64,000 nucleotides of DNA, from the NCBI GenBank assembly GCA_003725585.1, contig RJMB01000007.1, forward strand, positions 62,001 through 126,000, read 5' to 3'. Shown here piece by piece: positions 19,440 through 28,540 of this stretch (the first letter of the stretch is position 1; each line of letters opens with the position of its first letter). This DNA is from Halostreptopolyspora alba. GTDB taxonomy: Bacteria > Actinomycetota > Actinomycetes > Streptosporangiales > Streptosporangiaceae. A program made the translations under genes and the position numbers. The notes below the pieces were generated by a model. The model was not told the origin of the DNA, made no database searches, and saw only the letters and a program-made list of their open reading frames with translations.

Positions 19440-20294
19440 GTGAGCAGAGCGAAGAAGCTGTACACGCGCTTGATGGAGGCGCTCCTTCGACCAACCGAGT
19501 CCGCGCAGCTTCGCCGTCAGGTCCTCTTCTTCATTCCCGTTCCCATTCCCGTGGTCGCGCTCGTGGCGCTGGTCGTCGATGGCCGTGTCTCCGCGCCCGG
19601 GTGGATGATCCTGTTGTCGGGCTCGGTCGCGGTCGCCTCGCTCCTGCTCGCTGTCATCGTGCAGCCGTCCCCTCTGCCCGAGGGGCTCTCGGCCCAGGCG
19701 TCCGTGCGCCGATCGCTGCACCGGTTCCAACAGATCACGACACTGCGGATCAGCCTGGCACTAACCCCCGTCGTCGTGGGCGCGGGCACCGCTGTGGCCG
19801 GTGGCGGGCTGTTCCCCCTCCTCGTCGCCCTCGCCCTGGCCTGGCCGCAGCTCGTGCTCGCGATGCCGACCTTCTTCACCATCACCCGCGCCCGGCGTGC
19901 CATGGAGGCGTGGGGCACCAGGGCCTACCTGTGGGCCGGCCTGGCGCAGCCGGCACGCGTGCGATGGCCGGTGGTGACCCTCCTGATGGACCAGTACCGC
20001 CGGTACCGCGAGCGGCGGGCGTGGGCCTCGGAGGAGGAACCACACACCGTGGGACACGTGGTGGACGCGGCGTGTGAGACCGACGACGGGGAGCCGGCCA
20101 CGTCGGGTTCCGGGGAGGACGCTGACGCCTCCGAGCGCGCGGCCGGCTCCACGGGCCAGGCCAAGGCCGACCCCACGACCGTCGTGCCGGGGATCGTCGC
20201 CTCTCCCGCCCGGCGCATCCTGCGCACCGGTGACGGCATCCGGCGTCGGGTCCGCGGCGGACGCGGGGACCGGAGGCCGAGGGCCAAGAGCTGA
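19440..20294 (+). CDS. Predicted integral membrane protein
   Basis: About 284 residues, family not recognised. Hydrophobic segments are seen near residues 28-48 (VLFFIPVPIPVVALVALV), 55-75, 105-125 and 125-145. A basic loop (TRARRAMEAWGTRAYLW) follows, then a long hydrophilic, acidic and then Arg-rich C-terminal tail (about 190-284). The start GTG 19440 places the first membrane span after a basic N-terminus (VSRAKKLYTRLMEALLRP). Single gene, convergent with the PhyH gene. No function assigned. Confidence 0.7.
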   Translation: MSRAKKLYTRLMEALLRPTESAQLRRQVLFFIPVPIPVVALVALVVDGRVSAPGWMILLSGSVAVASLLLAVIVQPSPLPEGLSAQASVRRSLHRFQQITTLRISLALTPVVVGAGTAVAGGGLFPLLVALALAWPQLVLAMPTFFTITRARRAMEAWGTRAYLWAGLAQPARVRWPVVTLLMDQYRRYRERRAWASEEEPHTVGHVVDAACETDDGEPATSGSGEDADASERAAGSTGQAKADPTTVVPGIVASPARRILRTGDGIRRRVRGGRGDRRPRAKS

Positions 20295-20335
20295 CCCGGC
20301 TGGAGAGGAACGGTGGACCCGCCACCGGTCGCGTG

Positions 20336-20356
20336 CCGGGGCAGTCGCGGCCCCGG
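20336..20356. terminator. Bidirectional hairpin terminator
   Basis: CCGGGGC-AGTCGCG-GCCCCGG, a perfect 7-bp stem with a 7-base loop between two convergent genes. Confidence 0.6.
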
Positions 20357-20379
20357 TGGGTGTGCTCCGCGGGTACGGC

Positions 20380-21201
20380 TCAGAGCGGGTACAGGACCGG
20401 GTTCGCGGGGCCGTCCGGGAGGCCGCCCGGTTCGGTTCCGGGCATGAGGATGTCGAGCTGCGGTCGCTGCTGCTCGTTGACCCTCCGCGATACGCGGGTG
20501 GCGGCGTCCAGGTAGATGAGTGTCATGACCCGGCGGGGCGTGGCCGCCTCGTTCCGGCCCGCCCGATGGAACGTCCAGCCGAGGTGGTAGCTGACGTCCC
20601 CCAGATCGAACGGCTCCTGCACGGTCTCGAACCGCTCCCGCGCCAACGCGTCCTGGAGCCGCCGCTCCGATTCCTCACTGATCGGGAGGTCCCGGCCGAA
20701 CTCGAACCGGTGGCTGGAGCGCGCGAACGCCAGCGGTCCCATGTCCAGTGGTGTGTCCTGCAAGGGGATCCACACGGTGCAGACCCGGTCGCTGTCCAGC
20801 GGCCAGTAGTACTGGTCAGCGTGCCACGGTGTGATGTCGCCCGAGGGCTCCTTGTACAGCGCCTGGTCGGCGAAGAGGCGCACGCTGTCCACCCCGAGCA
20901 GCTGCGCGGCGATGTGCGCCAGCCGGTGGGAGAACACGAGGTCGCGTGCCCCTTGGCTGTGCCGCCAGAGGTTACCGACCTGGAGGAACGCCTTCTGCAG
21001 GATGTCTCGTCGCTCTTGGGGGACCTCGTCGGTGGTGTTGAGCTGTTGAACCTTGTCTGTGATGTCGGGTTCGACCCGCTCCAGGGTGCCGCGCTCGAGG
21101 ACGCCGGACAGCTTCGCGAAGCCGTCCCGTTCGAAGGCCGCGACGGTCGTGGGGTCGAGCTCGTGGGGAGTGTGCAGTGTGGCGTCGACAGTCGGCCGCA
21201 T
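20380..21201 (-). CDS. Phytanoyl-CoA dioxygenase (PhyH) family oxygenase
   Basis: 273-residue Fe(II)/2-oxoglutarate-dependent oxygenase. The metal triad is visible: His127 and Asp129 in WHADQYYW, and a distal histidine at about 206 or 212 (GDVSYHLGWTFHRAG). The 2-oxoglutarate-binding arginine lies in TPRRVMTLIY. The family hydroxylates diverse small molecules; nothing nearby fixes the substrate. It stands alone, 87 bases after murQ on the same strand. Confidence 0.88.
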   Translation of the reverse strand: MRPTVDATLHTPHELDPTTVAAFERDGFAKLSGVLERGTLERVEPDITDKVQQLNTTDEVPQERRDILQKAFLQVGNLWRHSQGARDLVFSHRLAHIAAQLLGVDSVRLFADQALYKEPSGDITPWHADQYYWPLDSDRVCTVWIPLQDTPLDMGPLAFARSSHRFEFGRDLPISEESERRLQDALARERFETVQEPFDLGDVSYHLGWTFHRAGRNEAATPRRVMTLIYLDAATRVSRRVNEQQRPQLDILMPGTEPGGLPDGPANPVLYPL

Positions 21202-21288
21202 GTCCGCCCACCTTCCCTTCGTGCCAGTGAAGTGCGTGGTAACGGGGGTCGGTCGCGGTGGTCGGGCCGGTACGCGACGCCGTGCCGT

Positions 21289-22251
21289 TCAGGGCCGCTC
21301 ATGCCCACCCCCGCGGTACACGGCGTCGCGTACCCGCCCCCCGCTGGTCTCCAGCAGGCCGCGCGCGGTTCCGGCGTCAACCCCGAGAAGCACCATGACC
21401 AGGGCTGTCTGCGTCTGTTGCCCGGCCGCGTCGAGCGTGTCGCCGGCGGTCTCGGCGTCGACCCCGGTGATCTCCTGGATGATCCGGATGGCGCGCCCAC
21501 GCAGCTTGCCGTTCGTCGCCCGCACGCCGACCATCCAGCCTCCGTAGGTCCGCCCCCACCGCACCATGGCGGCCGTGGACAGTACGTTGAGCGCGATCTT
21601 CTGCGCGGTTCCCGCCGTGAGGCGGGTGGATCCGGCCAGGACCTCGGGTCCGGTGCGTAGCTCGATGACGTGATCGGCGGTCGTGCTCACCGGCTGCCCC
21701 GAGTTGTTGGTGACGGCCATCGTCGTCGCACCGGCGGAACGGGCGGTGGCCAGCGCCTCGAGAACGAACGGGGTCCTGCCGGAGGCCGTGATCCCGACGA
21801 CGACGTCCTCGCTGGTCGGCTGCTCCTCCGCCAGGCGGGCGCGTGCCCTGTCGGTGTCGTCCTCGGCGTCCTCGGTCGCGCTCTCCCGGGCCCTGTCGCC
21901 GCCCGCGACGATCGCGGTGACCCGACCCTCCTCGACCCCGAACGTTGGCGGGCACTCGGCCGCGTCCAGCAGTGCGATGCGGCCCGGGGTGCCCGCTCCC
22001 ACGTAGACCAGCCGCCCGCCGCGCGCGAAGCGCTCGGCGATCATTCCCGCCGCGGTTGTGAGCTGGGCCCGCGCGGTGTGAAGGACCGAGGGCACATCCG
22101 CCTCGGCTTCGAGTAGCAGCTCGACGACGTCGTCGACGGGACGAATGTCCAGGTCCTGGGATCCCGGACGGACCTGCTCGGTGGGCAACAGGTTCAGCCT
22201 GTCGGGATCCTCACCCACGGCTGAGCCCAACTCGTCGTGGGGCTGTGGCAT
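21289..22251 (-). CDS. murQ: MurQ-like N-acetylmuramic acid 6-phosphate etherase
   Basis: 320-residue SIS-domain protein. MurQ cleaves the lactyl ether of MurNAc-6-phosphate to GlcNAc-6-phosphate in cell-wall recycling. Visible: LNLLPTEQVRPGSQDLD at the N-terminus, the sugar-phosphate loop VGAGTPGRIALLDAAECPPTFG (split here as VGAGTPGRIAL and LDAAECPPTFG), VVVGITASGRTPFVLEAL, and KIALNVLSTAAMV. ATG 22251 has GGAG five bases upstream. Divergent from a sugar ABC transporter, with two GntR-type operators between. No MurNAc kinase or PTS gene is seen beside it. Confidence 0.92.
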   Translation of the reverse strand: MPQPHDELGSAVGEDPDRLNLLPTEQVRPGSQDLDIRPVDDVVELLLEAEADVPSVLHTARAQLTTAAGMIAERFARGGRLVYVGAGTPGRIALLDAAECPPTFGVEEGRVTAIVAGGDRARESATEDAEDDTDRARARLAEEQPTSEDVVVGITASGRTPFVLEALATARSAGATTMAVTNNSGQPVSTTADHVIELRTGPEVLAGSTRLTAGTAQKIALNVLSTAAMVRWGRTYGGWMVGVRATNGKLRGRAIRIIQEITGVDAETAGDTLDAAGQQTQTALVMVLLGVDAGTARGLLETSGGRVRDAVYRGGGHERP

Positions 22252-22278
22252 GCGATCTCCGATCCACTCTCTGGGGCC

Positions 22279-22291
22279 AGGTATAGACCAC
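22279..22291. promoter_or_regulatory. dre-like GntR operator, site 1
   Basis: AGGTATAGACCAC is close to the DasR-responsive element core TGGTCTAGACCA used by actinobacterial GntR/HutC regulators of amino-sugar genes. It lies 28-40 bases before the murQ start. The GntR regulator at the end of the neighbouring operon is the obvious ligand. Confidence 0.55.
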
Positions 22292-22354
22292 AGCTGCGTG
22301 TGGATCGAGAGTATCCAGAATCTGACCAGGATGTCAGCCCCAACACTGCCTTGT

Positions 22355-22366
22355 AGGGCTATACCA
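22355..22366. promoter_or_regulatory. dre-like GntR operator, site 2
   Basis: AGGGCTATACCA; its reverse complement TGGTATAGCCCT shares GGTATAG-N-CC with site 1, in opposite orientation, 76 bases away. It lies 81-92 bases before the binding-protein gene, so one site may serve each divergent arm. Confidence 0.5.
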
Positions 22367-22446
22367 ATATCTGGCAATATGAGGCCCACGTCACTCCTGT
22401 GGGGTGATGGCGGGCTTCCGCTCGGTGGATGGAAGGAGCGTGGCCA

Positions 22447-23787
22447 ATGCTGTGGAGGACCGGGAGCGGCCACCCCGCGGTCGTGGGGATCGTCGTGATC
22501 GCGCTGGTCGGTTGCGAGGCGCTGGTCCCCGGCGGTAACGGGAACGACGGGACGTCGGGCCCCGACCCCGACCGTTCGGTCTCGACCGAGCTGCCCGACG
22601 AGGAGGTCACGCTGCGGCTGGCGTTCACCGACGGACCCGAGATGGTCGAGGAGCTCGCCGCCGCCTTCGAGGACGAGCACCCCCAGGTCACCATCGAGCC
22701 GGAGCACACCGAGTTCAGCGACTACGAGACCAACCTCAAGCTGATGATGACCTCCGACTCCCCGCCCGACCTCGCCCAGTACAACGTGCAGACCAAGGAC
22801 CTCGTCGGCTCCGGGCACATCCTCGACCTCGACCCGTACCACGAGGTCTACGACTGGTCGGAGAAGTTCCCGCGAAACACCCTCGACCCACTACGGCTCG
22901 AGGAGGGCGGCAAGACCCACGGCAGCGGCTACCTCTACGGAGTCCCGGTGGGCATGTCGCTGTCCGGGATCTTCTACAACAAGGAACTCGCCGAGGAGGC
23001 GGGTATCGACACGCCACCCCGGAACCTCCGGGAGTTCGAGCGGGCCATGGAACAGGCCCTGGACGCCGACCTGAACCCCCTGCACGTGGGGGCGCTCGAC
23101 TCCGGCGGCATCCACCTGTGGACCGAGCTACTCAACTCCATGATGCCGGCCCAGGAGTACAAGGACTGGGTCAACGGCGTCGAGGGCGGGTCACTGACCG
23201 GTGAGCGCGCGGTCGCCGCCACCGAGACCATGGTCGACTGGTCCGAGCGCGGCTTCATCAACGAATCGGCGAACGGGCTCGGGCAGGCCGACTCCACGGC
23301 CGAGTTCACCGAGGGGGAGAGTGTCTTCCTGATCAACGGGAACTGGGCCGCCGGCCAGGTCGACGCCGAGATGGGCGACAACGCGGGGTTCTTCCTGCTG
23401 CCGGGAGAGGAGGCGGACCAGCCACCGGTCGCCTCCGGGCTGAGCGTGTCCTACAACGTCTCCGCCCAGACCGAGCACCCCGACGTGGCCGCCGCGTTCC
23501 TCGACTTCCTCGGCTCGGCCGAGGCGGCGGAGATCGCCAGCGAGGGCGGGTTCGAACCCCCCAACGCCGAGGTCGCGCCGGAGCCCGACGGGGTCGCGGC
23601 CGATGTGCACGAGAGCTACTCCTCGATCATCGAGGACGGCACGCTCAACCTCTACCCGGACTACTCGGCGCCGGCCTCCTACAACGAGATGGTCTCGGGG
23701 GTGCAGGGGTTGCTCTCCGGTGAGACCGAGCCCGAGGAGTACCTCCGGAGTCTGCAGCAGGTGCGCGACGAGTACCAGTCGGAGTAG
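22447..23787 (+). CDS. Sugar ABC transporter substrate-binding lipoprotein
   Basis: 446-residue family 1 extracellular solute-binding protein. Signal peptide PAVVGIVVIALVGC ends in a lipobox, so it is a lipoprotein. Mature text is typical of carbohydrate binders (VTLRLAFTDGPEMVEELAAA; MMTSDSPPDLAQYN; GVPVGMSLSGIFYNKELAEEAG; VFLINGNWAAGQV). ATG 22447 has GGAAGGAG at a good distance. First gene of an operon with two permeases, a GH89 glycosidase and a GntR regulator; the likely ligand is an alpha-N-acetylglucosamine-containing oligosaccharide. Confidence 0.92.
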   Translation: MLWRTGSGHPAVVGIVVIALVGCEALVPGGNGNDGTSGPDPDRSVSTELPDEEVTLRLAFTDGPEMVEELAAAFEDEHPQVTIEPEHTEFSDYETNLKLMMTSDSPPDLAQYNVQTKDLVGSGHILDLDPYHEVYDWSEKFPRNTLDPLRLEEGGKTHGSGYLYGVPVGMSLSGIFYNKELAEEAGIDTPPRNLREFERAMEQALDADLNPLHVGALDSGGIHLWTELLNSMMPAQEYKDWVNGVEGGSLTGERAVAATETMVDWSERGFINESANGLGQADSTAEFTEGESVFLINGNWAAGQVDAEMGDNAGFFLLPGEEADQPPVASGLSVSYNVSAQTEHPDVAAAFLDFLGSAEAAEIASEGGFEPPNAEVAPEPDGVAADVHESYSSIIEDGTLNLYPDYSAPASYNEMVSGVQGLLSGETEPEEYLRSLQQVRDEYQSE

Positions 23788-23792
23788 CCGGG

Positions 23793-24722
23793 GTGTCCCA
23801 ACCGAACGTCGACACCACCCCCGAGGCGCGCGCCGCCTCCCGGTCCGCGCCCCGCGGGAGGAACCGGACACGACAGTGGCGCGGGTACCTCTACGTGGTG
23901 CCCGCGTTACTGTTCTACGTGGCCTTCGCGGTGCTACCGATGCTGCACACCGTGTACCTGTCCTTCTTCGACTGGGACGGGGTGACGGTCGCCAGCTGGG
24001 TCGGGTTGGGCAACTACCGCCAGGTGCTCACCGACCCGGACCTGCGCGGGGCGGTGCTGAACGCGCTGACGCTGGTCGTCTTCTTCTCCTGGTTGCCGAT
24101 CGTGTTGGGCATGCTCATGGTGGCACTGCTCGCCCGGCACCAACGGCGCGGTATGACCGCGTTCCGCCTACTGTTCTTCGTGCCGCAGGTGGTGCCCCTC
24201 GTGGCCGTCGGTGTCACCTGGCGCTGGATGTACGGCTCCGACGGGGCGGTCAACCAGGGGCTGCGCGCCGTGGGCCTGGACACGGTCACCCGGGCCTGGC
24301 TGGGCGACGTCGACTTCGCCCTGGTGGCGGTCGGCCTGGTCGGAACGTGGGCGATGAGTGGGCTGTGCATGGTGCTGTTCCTCAGCGGGGTCCAGAAGGT
24401 CGACCCGGCCCTGTACGAGGCGGCACGCATCGACGGTGCCGGCCCGGTACGGGAGTTCGTGACGGTGACGCTGCCCGCGCTGCGGGGTGAGGTGGCAGTG
24501 GCGTTGACCGTGACCACGGTCGCGGCGCTGGCCAGTTTCGACATCGTCTACGTCACCACCGACGGGGGCCCCGCGGGCAACACGATGGTTCCCGGTCTGT
24601 TGGTGTACCGTCTCGCGTTCACCCAGTACGAGGTGGGGCTGGCCGCTGCCGTGGCGACCGTTCTGGCCCTGTTGATCCTGGCTGTGGTGTTCACGATCAC
24701 ACGGCTGGTGAGGCCCGAATGA
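23793..24722 (+). CDS. Sugar ABC transporter permease (MalF-like)
   Basis: 309-residue inner-membrane permease with six expected spans and the EAA loop EAARIDGAGPVREFVTVTLP (about residues 207-226), the ATPase contact site. The N-terminal 35 residues are polar. GTG start 5 bases after the binding-protein stop; its stop overlaps the next ATG. No ATPase gene is in the cluster, so a shared MsiK-type ATPase probably serves it, as in Streptomyces. Confidence 0.93.
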   Translation: MSQPNVDTTPEARAASRSAPRGRNRTRQWRGYLYVVPALLFYVAFAVLPMLHTVYLSFFDWDGVTVASWVGLGNYRQVLTDPDLRGAVLNALTLVVFFSWLPIVLGMLMVALLARHQRRGMTAFRLLFFVPQVVPLVAVGVTWRWMYGSDGAVNQGLRAVGLDTVTRAWLGDVDFALVAVGLVGTWAMSGLCMVLFLSGVQKVDPALYEAARIDGAGPVREFVTVTLPALRGEVAVALTVTTVAALASFDIVYVTTDGGPAGNTMVPGLLVYRLAFTQYEVGLAAAVATVLALLILAVVFTITRLVRPE

Positions 24723-25540
24723 GCTCCAAGGTCGAACGCTGGTGCGGTCTGCTGATCCTGTTGGTCATGGCGGTGCTCATCGTGATCCCGTTCCTGAGTA
24801 TCTTCCTGGCCTCCCTGCAGCCAGCGGGGTCCACGGTGACCGGGCTGTCCTTGCCCGAGAACTGGAGCCTGGACAACTACCGGCAGGCGTGGACCGCGGC
24901 GGGCTTCTCGACCCTGCTGCGCAACAGCTTCGTCGTCGCCCTGGGGGTCGTCCCGGTGTCGGTGGCGCTGGCGACCCTCGCCGGTTACGCGCTGGGGACG
25001 ATGAACCTGCGTGGCGAGAACGGCCTCCTGCTGTTCTTCGTGGCCGGCCTGACCATCCCGGTCGAGTTCATCGTCATCCCGCTGTACTTCAACCTCCAGC
25101 AGGTGGGCCTCGGCAACTCGCTCGTCGGGGTGATCCTGGCCGAGATCGCGCTGTTCATGCCGTTTGGCGTGTACTGGATGCGCAACCACTTCCGCGCCAT
25201 GCCCCGCGAGCTCGTGGACGCCGCGCGTGTGGACGGGGCGTCGTCGCCGGTCATCCTGCGCTCGGTACTGCTGCCGCTGGCGCGGCCGGCGCTGACGACC
25301 CTCGCGGTCCTGGTGTTCATGTGGTCGTGGAACCAGTTCATGCTGGTGCTGATCCTGATCCAGGATCCCGACTCACGAACCGCTCCGGCCGGTTTGGGTT
25401 TCTTCGTCGGACAACACGGCCTCGACGTGCCGCTGCTGTCCGCGGGCACGGTCATCGTGCTCCTTCCCATCCTGCTCGTGTACCTGTTCTTCCAGCGCAG
25501 CTTCATCGCGGGCCTGCTGCAGGGCGGCCTGAAAGGGTGA
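24719..25540 (+). CDS. Sugar ABC transporter permease (MalG-like)
   Basis: 273-residue second permease. EAA loop at about residues 165-185 (LVDAARVDGASSPVILRSVL), with conserved FMPFGVYWMRNHF before it. ATG overlaps the previous stop (ATGA). It ends 7 bases before the glycosidase gene. Confidence 0.93.
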   Translation: MSSKVERWCGLLILLVMAVLIVIPFLSIFLASLQPAGSTVTGLSLPENWSLDNYRQAWTAAGFSTLLRNSFVVALGVVPVSVALATLAGYALGTMNLRGENGLLLFFVAGLTIPVEFIVIPLYFNLQQVGLGNSLVGVILAEIALFMPFGVYWMRNHFRAMPRELVDAARVDGASSPVILRSVLLPLARPALTTLAVLVFMWSWNQFMLVLILIQDPDSRTAPAGLGFFVGQHGLDVPLLSAGTVIVLLPILLVYLFFQRSFIAGLLQGGLKG

Positions 25541-25547
25541 GACCCCG

Positions 25548-27728
25548 GTGGACCAAGATCGAGACGTTCCGCGCGCCGATACCCCGGAGGACGCCGGGAG
25601 AGCCGCCCGCGACCTCCTGCGCCGGGTGGTCGGCGACCGCGCGGACGAGGTCGATCTCACCGTGCTCGCCCCGGAACCGGGAGGGGGAGACACCTTCGAG
25701 GTGGTGGCCGCCTCGGGACGGGTGTCGATCCGGGCCACCTCCGGCGTGGCCGCGGCCTCGGCGCTGCGCCACTACCTGGCGCACGCCTGCGACCTGTACC
25801 CCACGTGGGACGACCACACGTTGTCGCTGCCCGAGCCGCTGCCCCCACTGGAGCGGACGCGGGTCACCAGCCCCTGGTCGTGGCGGTACCACCTGAACTT
25901 CTGCGCGTTCTCCTACTCCGCGCTGTACTGGGACTGGGCGCGCTGGGAGCGCGAGATCGACTGGATGGCGATGCACGGGATCAACCTGCCGTTGTGTCTC
26001 GTCGGCCACGAACTCGTCTGGTTGCGTACATTGCGGGCCTTTAGGGTGAGTGACGAGCGGGCCCGCGCGTTCGTCGGCGGCCCCGCGTTCCTCCCGTGGA
26101 TGGCCATGGGGTGTGTGCACGACCACGGCGCACCGGTGACCGACAACTGGGTGGCCGACCGCGCCGAGCTGGCCCACCGGATCCTGCACCGCCAGCGGAG
26201 CCTGGGGATGACGCCGGTGCTCCCCGGGTTCCCGGGCTATGTGCCGGCCGAGCTCGCCGGCCCCGACGCGTCCCGGGTCGACTGGCTCGGGTTCGACAAC
26301 CGCGCGGTGGATCCCACGGACCCGCTGTTCCACGAGTTCGGGCTGGCGCTGTTGCGGGAGCAGGAACGCGAGTACGGCGTGTCGCACTACCACGCCGTCG
26401 ACCCCTTCATCGAGGGAGCCCCGCCCAACGGTGAGACCTCGGCGGTGGCCGAGGTCGCCCGGGCGGTCTCACGTACGCTCCGCGAGCACGACGAGCGAGG
26501 CGTCTGGGTGTTGCAGGGCTGGCCCTTCACCTACCGCTCGGACTTCTGGGAACCGGAGCGCGCCGAGGCGTTCCTCGGTGCCGTCCCGGCCGAGCAGCTG
26601 CTGGTACTCGACCTGTGGGCCGAGCACAACCCCGCCGCCGGGGCCACGAACCACTTCGCGGGCCGGGAGTGGCTGTGGTGCGTGCTGCACAGTCTGGGGG
26701 GCCGCCCCGGCATGCACGGACCGTTGCGCACCGTGGCCACGGAACCCGGCCGGGTCGCCTCCCTGCCCGAGGGCGGGGGGCTGCGGGGCGTGGGCTCGAC
26801 CACGGAGTGCCTGAACCGCGACCCGGTGCTTTACGAGCTGCTCGCCGACGTGGCGTGGCACGGTGAGGTGGCCTCGATCGAAGACTGGTTGCGTGACTAC
26901 GCGCGACGGCGGTGCGGCCGGGACGACGCTGAGGTGCGCGAAGCGTGGCGCATCCTCGCCCGGCATGTTTACGCCGACACCGGACGATCCGGTCCCCCGG
27001 TGTCGGTCGTGGCGAGCCGGCCACGGGTGGACCGTGACCTCGAGCCGCACCACCCGCTCAACCTGACGGCGCCGCGCGCCGGCGCGGAGACCGTGGCGCC
27101 ACTGATCCGCGCGTGGGACCTGCTGCTCGACAGCGCGTCGCGATCGGGCGCCACCCCCGGCATGCGGCGCGACCTGGTCGACGTCGGCGACATGGTGCTG
27201 AGCGGGCTGGCCACCCAGCACCACCGGGAGGTCGTGGCCGCCTACCAGCGGGGGGACCTCGACGCGTTCGACCGGGCGGGAACCGCGTTCCTGCGGGCCA
27301 TGACCGAGTTGGACCTGCTGGCCGGGACCCTGTCGGAGTACCGGTTGGACACCTGGCTGTCGGGGGCCCGCTCGTGGGCTCACTCCGAGACCGAGCGCGC
27401 CTCGCTCGTGCGTGACGCCCGGCGGCTACTGACCTGCTGGGTCGAACCCGGGCACGTGCTGCAGGACTACGCGGGACGGCACTGGTCCGGTCTGGTCCGC
27501 GGGTACTACCAGCCGCGCTGGCGACTGTGGCTGCGGACCCTCCGTCACGCACTGGAGGGGGGCGGCCAGCACGACCCGGCCCGGTTCGACGCCGACCTCA
27601 CTATGCTCGAGGAGAGCTGGCTTCGCCGAACGTGGTGTGGCCCGGCCGGGCCCGCGCGGGACCCCGTGGCGGTCGCCGCGGCGATCAGGGCGAAACAGCC
27701 TGGTCCGGCCACTCGCAGCGGCCTGTGA
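25548..27728 (+). CDS. GH89 alpha-N-acetylglucosaminidase, cytoplasmic
   Basis: 726-residue homologue of NAGLU, which releases terminal alpha-linked GlcNAc. The family order is kept: an N-terminal alpha/beta domain (VRFSIRATSGVAAASALRHYL-like, about 50-75), then the catalytic barrel with WDWARWEREIDWMAMHGIN. Two glutamates sit where the NAGLU acid/base and nucleophile lie: Glu289 (DPFIEGAPP) and Glu420 (GSTTECLNRDPVLYEL). No signal peptide or membrane anchor is seen, so hydrolysis is expected inside the cell after import by the upstream ABC system. GTG start 25548. Confidence 0.9.
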   Translation: MDQDRDVPRADTPEDAGRAARDLLRRVVGDRADEVDLTVLAPEPGGGDTFEVVAASGRVSIRATSGVAAASALRHYLAHACDLYPTWDDHTLSLPEPLPPLERTRVTSPWSWRYHLNFCAFSYSALYWDWARWEREIDWMAMHGINLPLCLVGHELVWLRTLRAFRVSDERARAFVGGPAFLPWMAMGCVHDHGAPVTDNWVADRAELAHRILHRQRSLGMTPVLPGFPGYVPAELAGPDASRVDWLGFDNRAVDPTDPLFHEFGLALLREQEREYGVSHYHAVDPFIEGAPPNGETSAVAEVARAVSRTLREHDERGVWVLQGWPFTYRSDFWEPERAEAFLGAVPAEQLLVLDLWAEHNPAAGATNHFAGREWLWCVLHSLGGRPGMHGPLRTVATEPGRVASLPEGGGLRGVGSTTECLNRDPVLYELLADVAWHGEVASIEDWLRDYARRRCGRDDAEVREAWRILARHVYADTGRSGPPVSVVASRPRVDRDLEPHHPLNLTAPRAGAETVAPLIRAWDLLLDSASRSGATPGMRRDLVDVGDMVLSGLATQHHREVVAAYQRGDLDAFDRAGTAFLRAMTELDLLAGTLSEYRLDTWLSGARSWAHSETERASLVRDARRLLTCWVEPGHVLQDYAGRHWSGLVRGYYQPRWRLWLRTLRHALEGGGQHDPARFDADLTMLEESWLRRTWCGPAGPARDPVAVAAAIRAKQPGPATRSGL

Positions 27729-27765
27729 GGGACCGCCACACGCACCGACGACACGGGGGCGCACA

Positions 27766-28479
27766 GTGGAACAGCGAGCCAAGCACCAGCAGCTACGCGA
27801 CCGTATACTCGCCGAGGTCACCGCGACCATGACGCCGAACGACATGCTTCCCACGGAGCGCCAGCTGGCCGAGCGCTTCGAGGTGAGCCGTATGACGGTG
27901 CGCCAGGCGCTCAACTCGCTGCGCGCGGACGGTGTGCTGCGGTCGGTGCGCGGTGTCGGCACGTTCGTGGCACGGCCCCGGCTGTCCAAGGGGCCGGCAC
28001 TGACGTCGTTCTCCGAGGATCTCGCCGCCCGCGGCTACGAGCCCGGGACCGAGCTGATCGCGGCGGAGGAGACCGCCGCCGAGACGCGTGTCGCGGTGGA
28101 TCTCGGCGTCCCGCCCGGTGCCCGGATCTACCGCATCGAACGGTTGCGGCTGGCCGACGGCATCCCCCTGTGCCACGAGGAGGTGTGCCTGCACGCGCCG
28201 CGCTTCCCGGGGCTGCTCTCGGAGGACCTGACGCACTCGCTGTACGGGGTGCTGGAGTCGAAGTACGAGGTGCGGTTACGTCGGGCGCAGCAACAGGTGC
28301 GCGCGGTGAACGTGGGCGACGAGCACGCCCGGCTGCTCGGAGTGGAGCCGAACTCGGCGGGGCTGCACGTCACGCGCATAAGCATGGACGAGACGGGGCG
28401 GATCGTGGAACGTGGCCAGTCGCTGTGCCGCGGCGACCTCTACGACTTCTCGTTCGTGGTCACCCGGCCCACGAGCTGA
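27766..28479 (+). CDS. GntR/HutC-family regulator (DasR-like)
   Basis: 237-residue regulator. The N-terminal winged helix (MLPTERQLAERFEVSRMTVR) is followed by a UTRA effector domain (GPALTSFSEDLAARGYEPG to the C-terminus) that in DasR/NagR binds phosphorylated amino sugars. GTG 27766 gives the usual N-terminus VEQRAKHQQLRDRIL. Last gene of the glycosidase operon; it probably acts at the two dre-like sites between murQ and the binding-protein gene. Convergent with the amidohydrolase. Confidence 0.9.
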   Translation: MEQRAKHQQLRDRILAEVTATMTPNDMLPTERQLAERFEVSRMTVRQALNSLRADGVLRSVRGVGTFVARPRLSKGPALTSFSEDLAARGYEPGTELIAAEETAAETRVAVDLGVPPGARIYRIERLRLADGIPLCHEEVCLHAPRFPGLLSEDLTHSLYGVLESKYEVRLRRAQQQVRAVNVGDEHARLLGVEPNSAGLHVTRISMDETGRIVERGQSLCRGDLYDFSFVVTRPTS

Positions 28480-28540
28480 TCGGGCCGGGCGTGGCCGGAC
28501 GTTCCGTCGAAATGCGCGGGACACGACCCCGCCGGGCGGG

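Noticed and set aside
22252-22842. N-terminal extension of MurQ
   Set aside because: The extra 197 residues lie opposite the binding-protein gene and the operator region; the normal MurQ start with a good ribosome site is at 22251.
28480-28540. Terminator hairpin CCCGCC-G-GGCGGG between the GntR and amidohydrolase genes
   Set aside because: The loop would be too small and the stem too short to claim.
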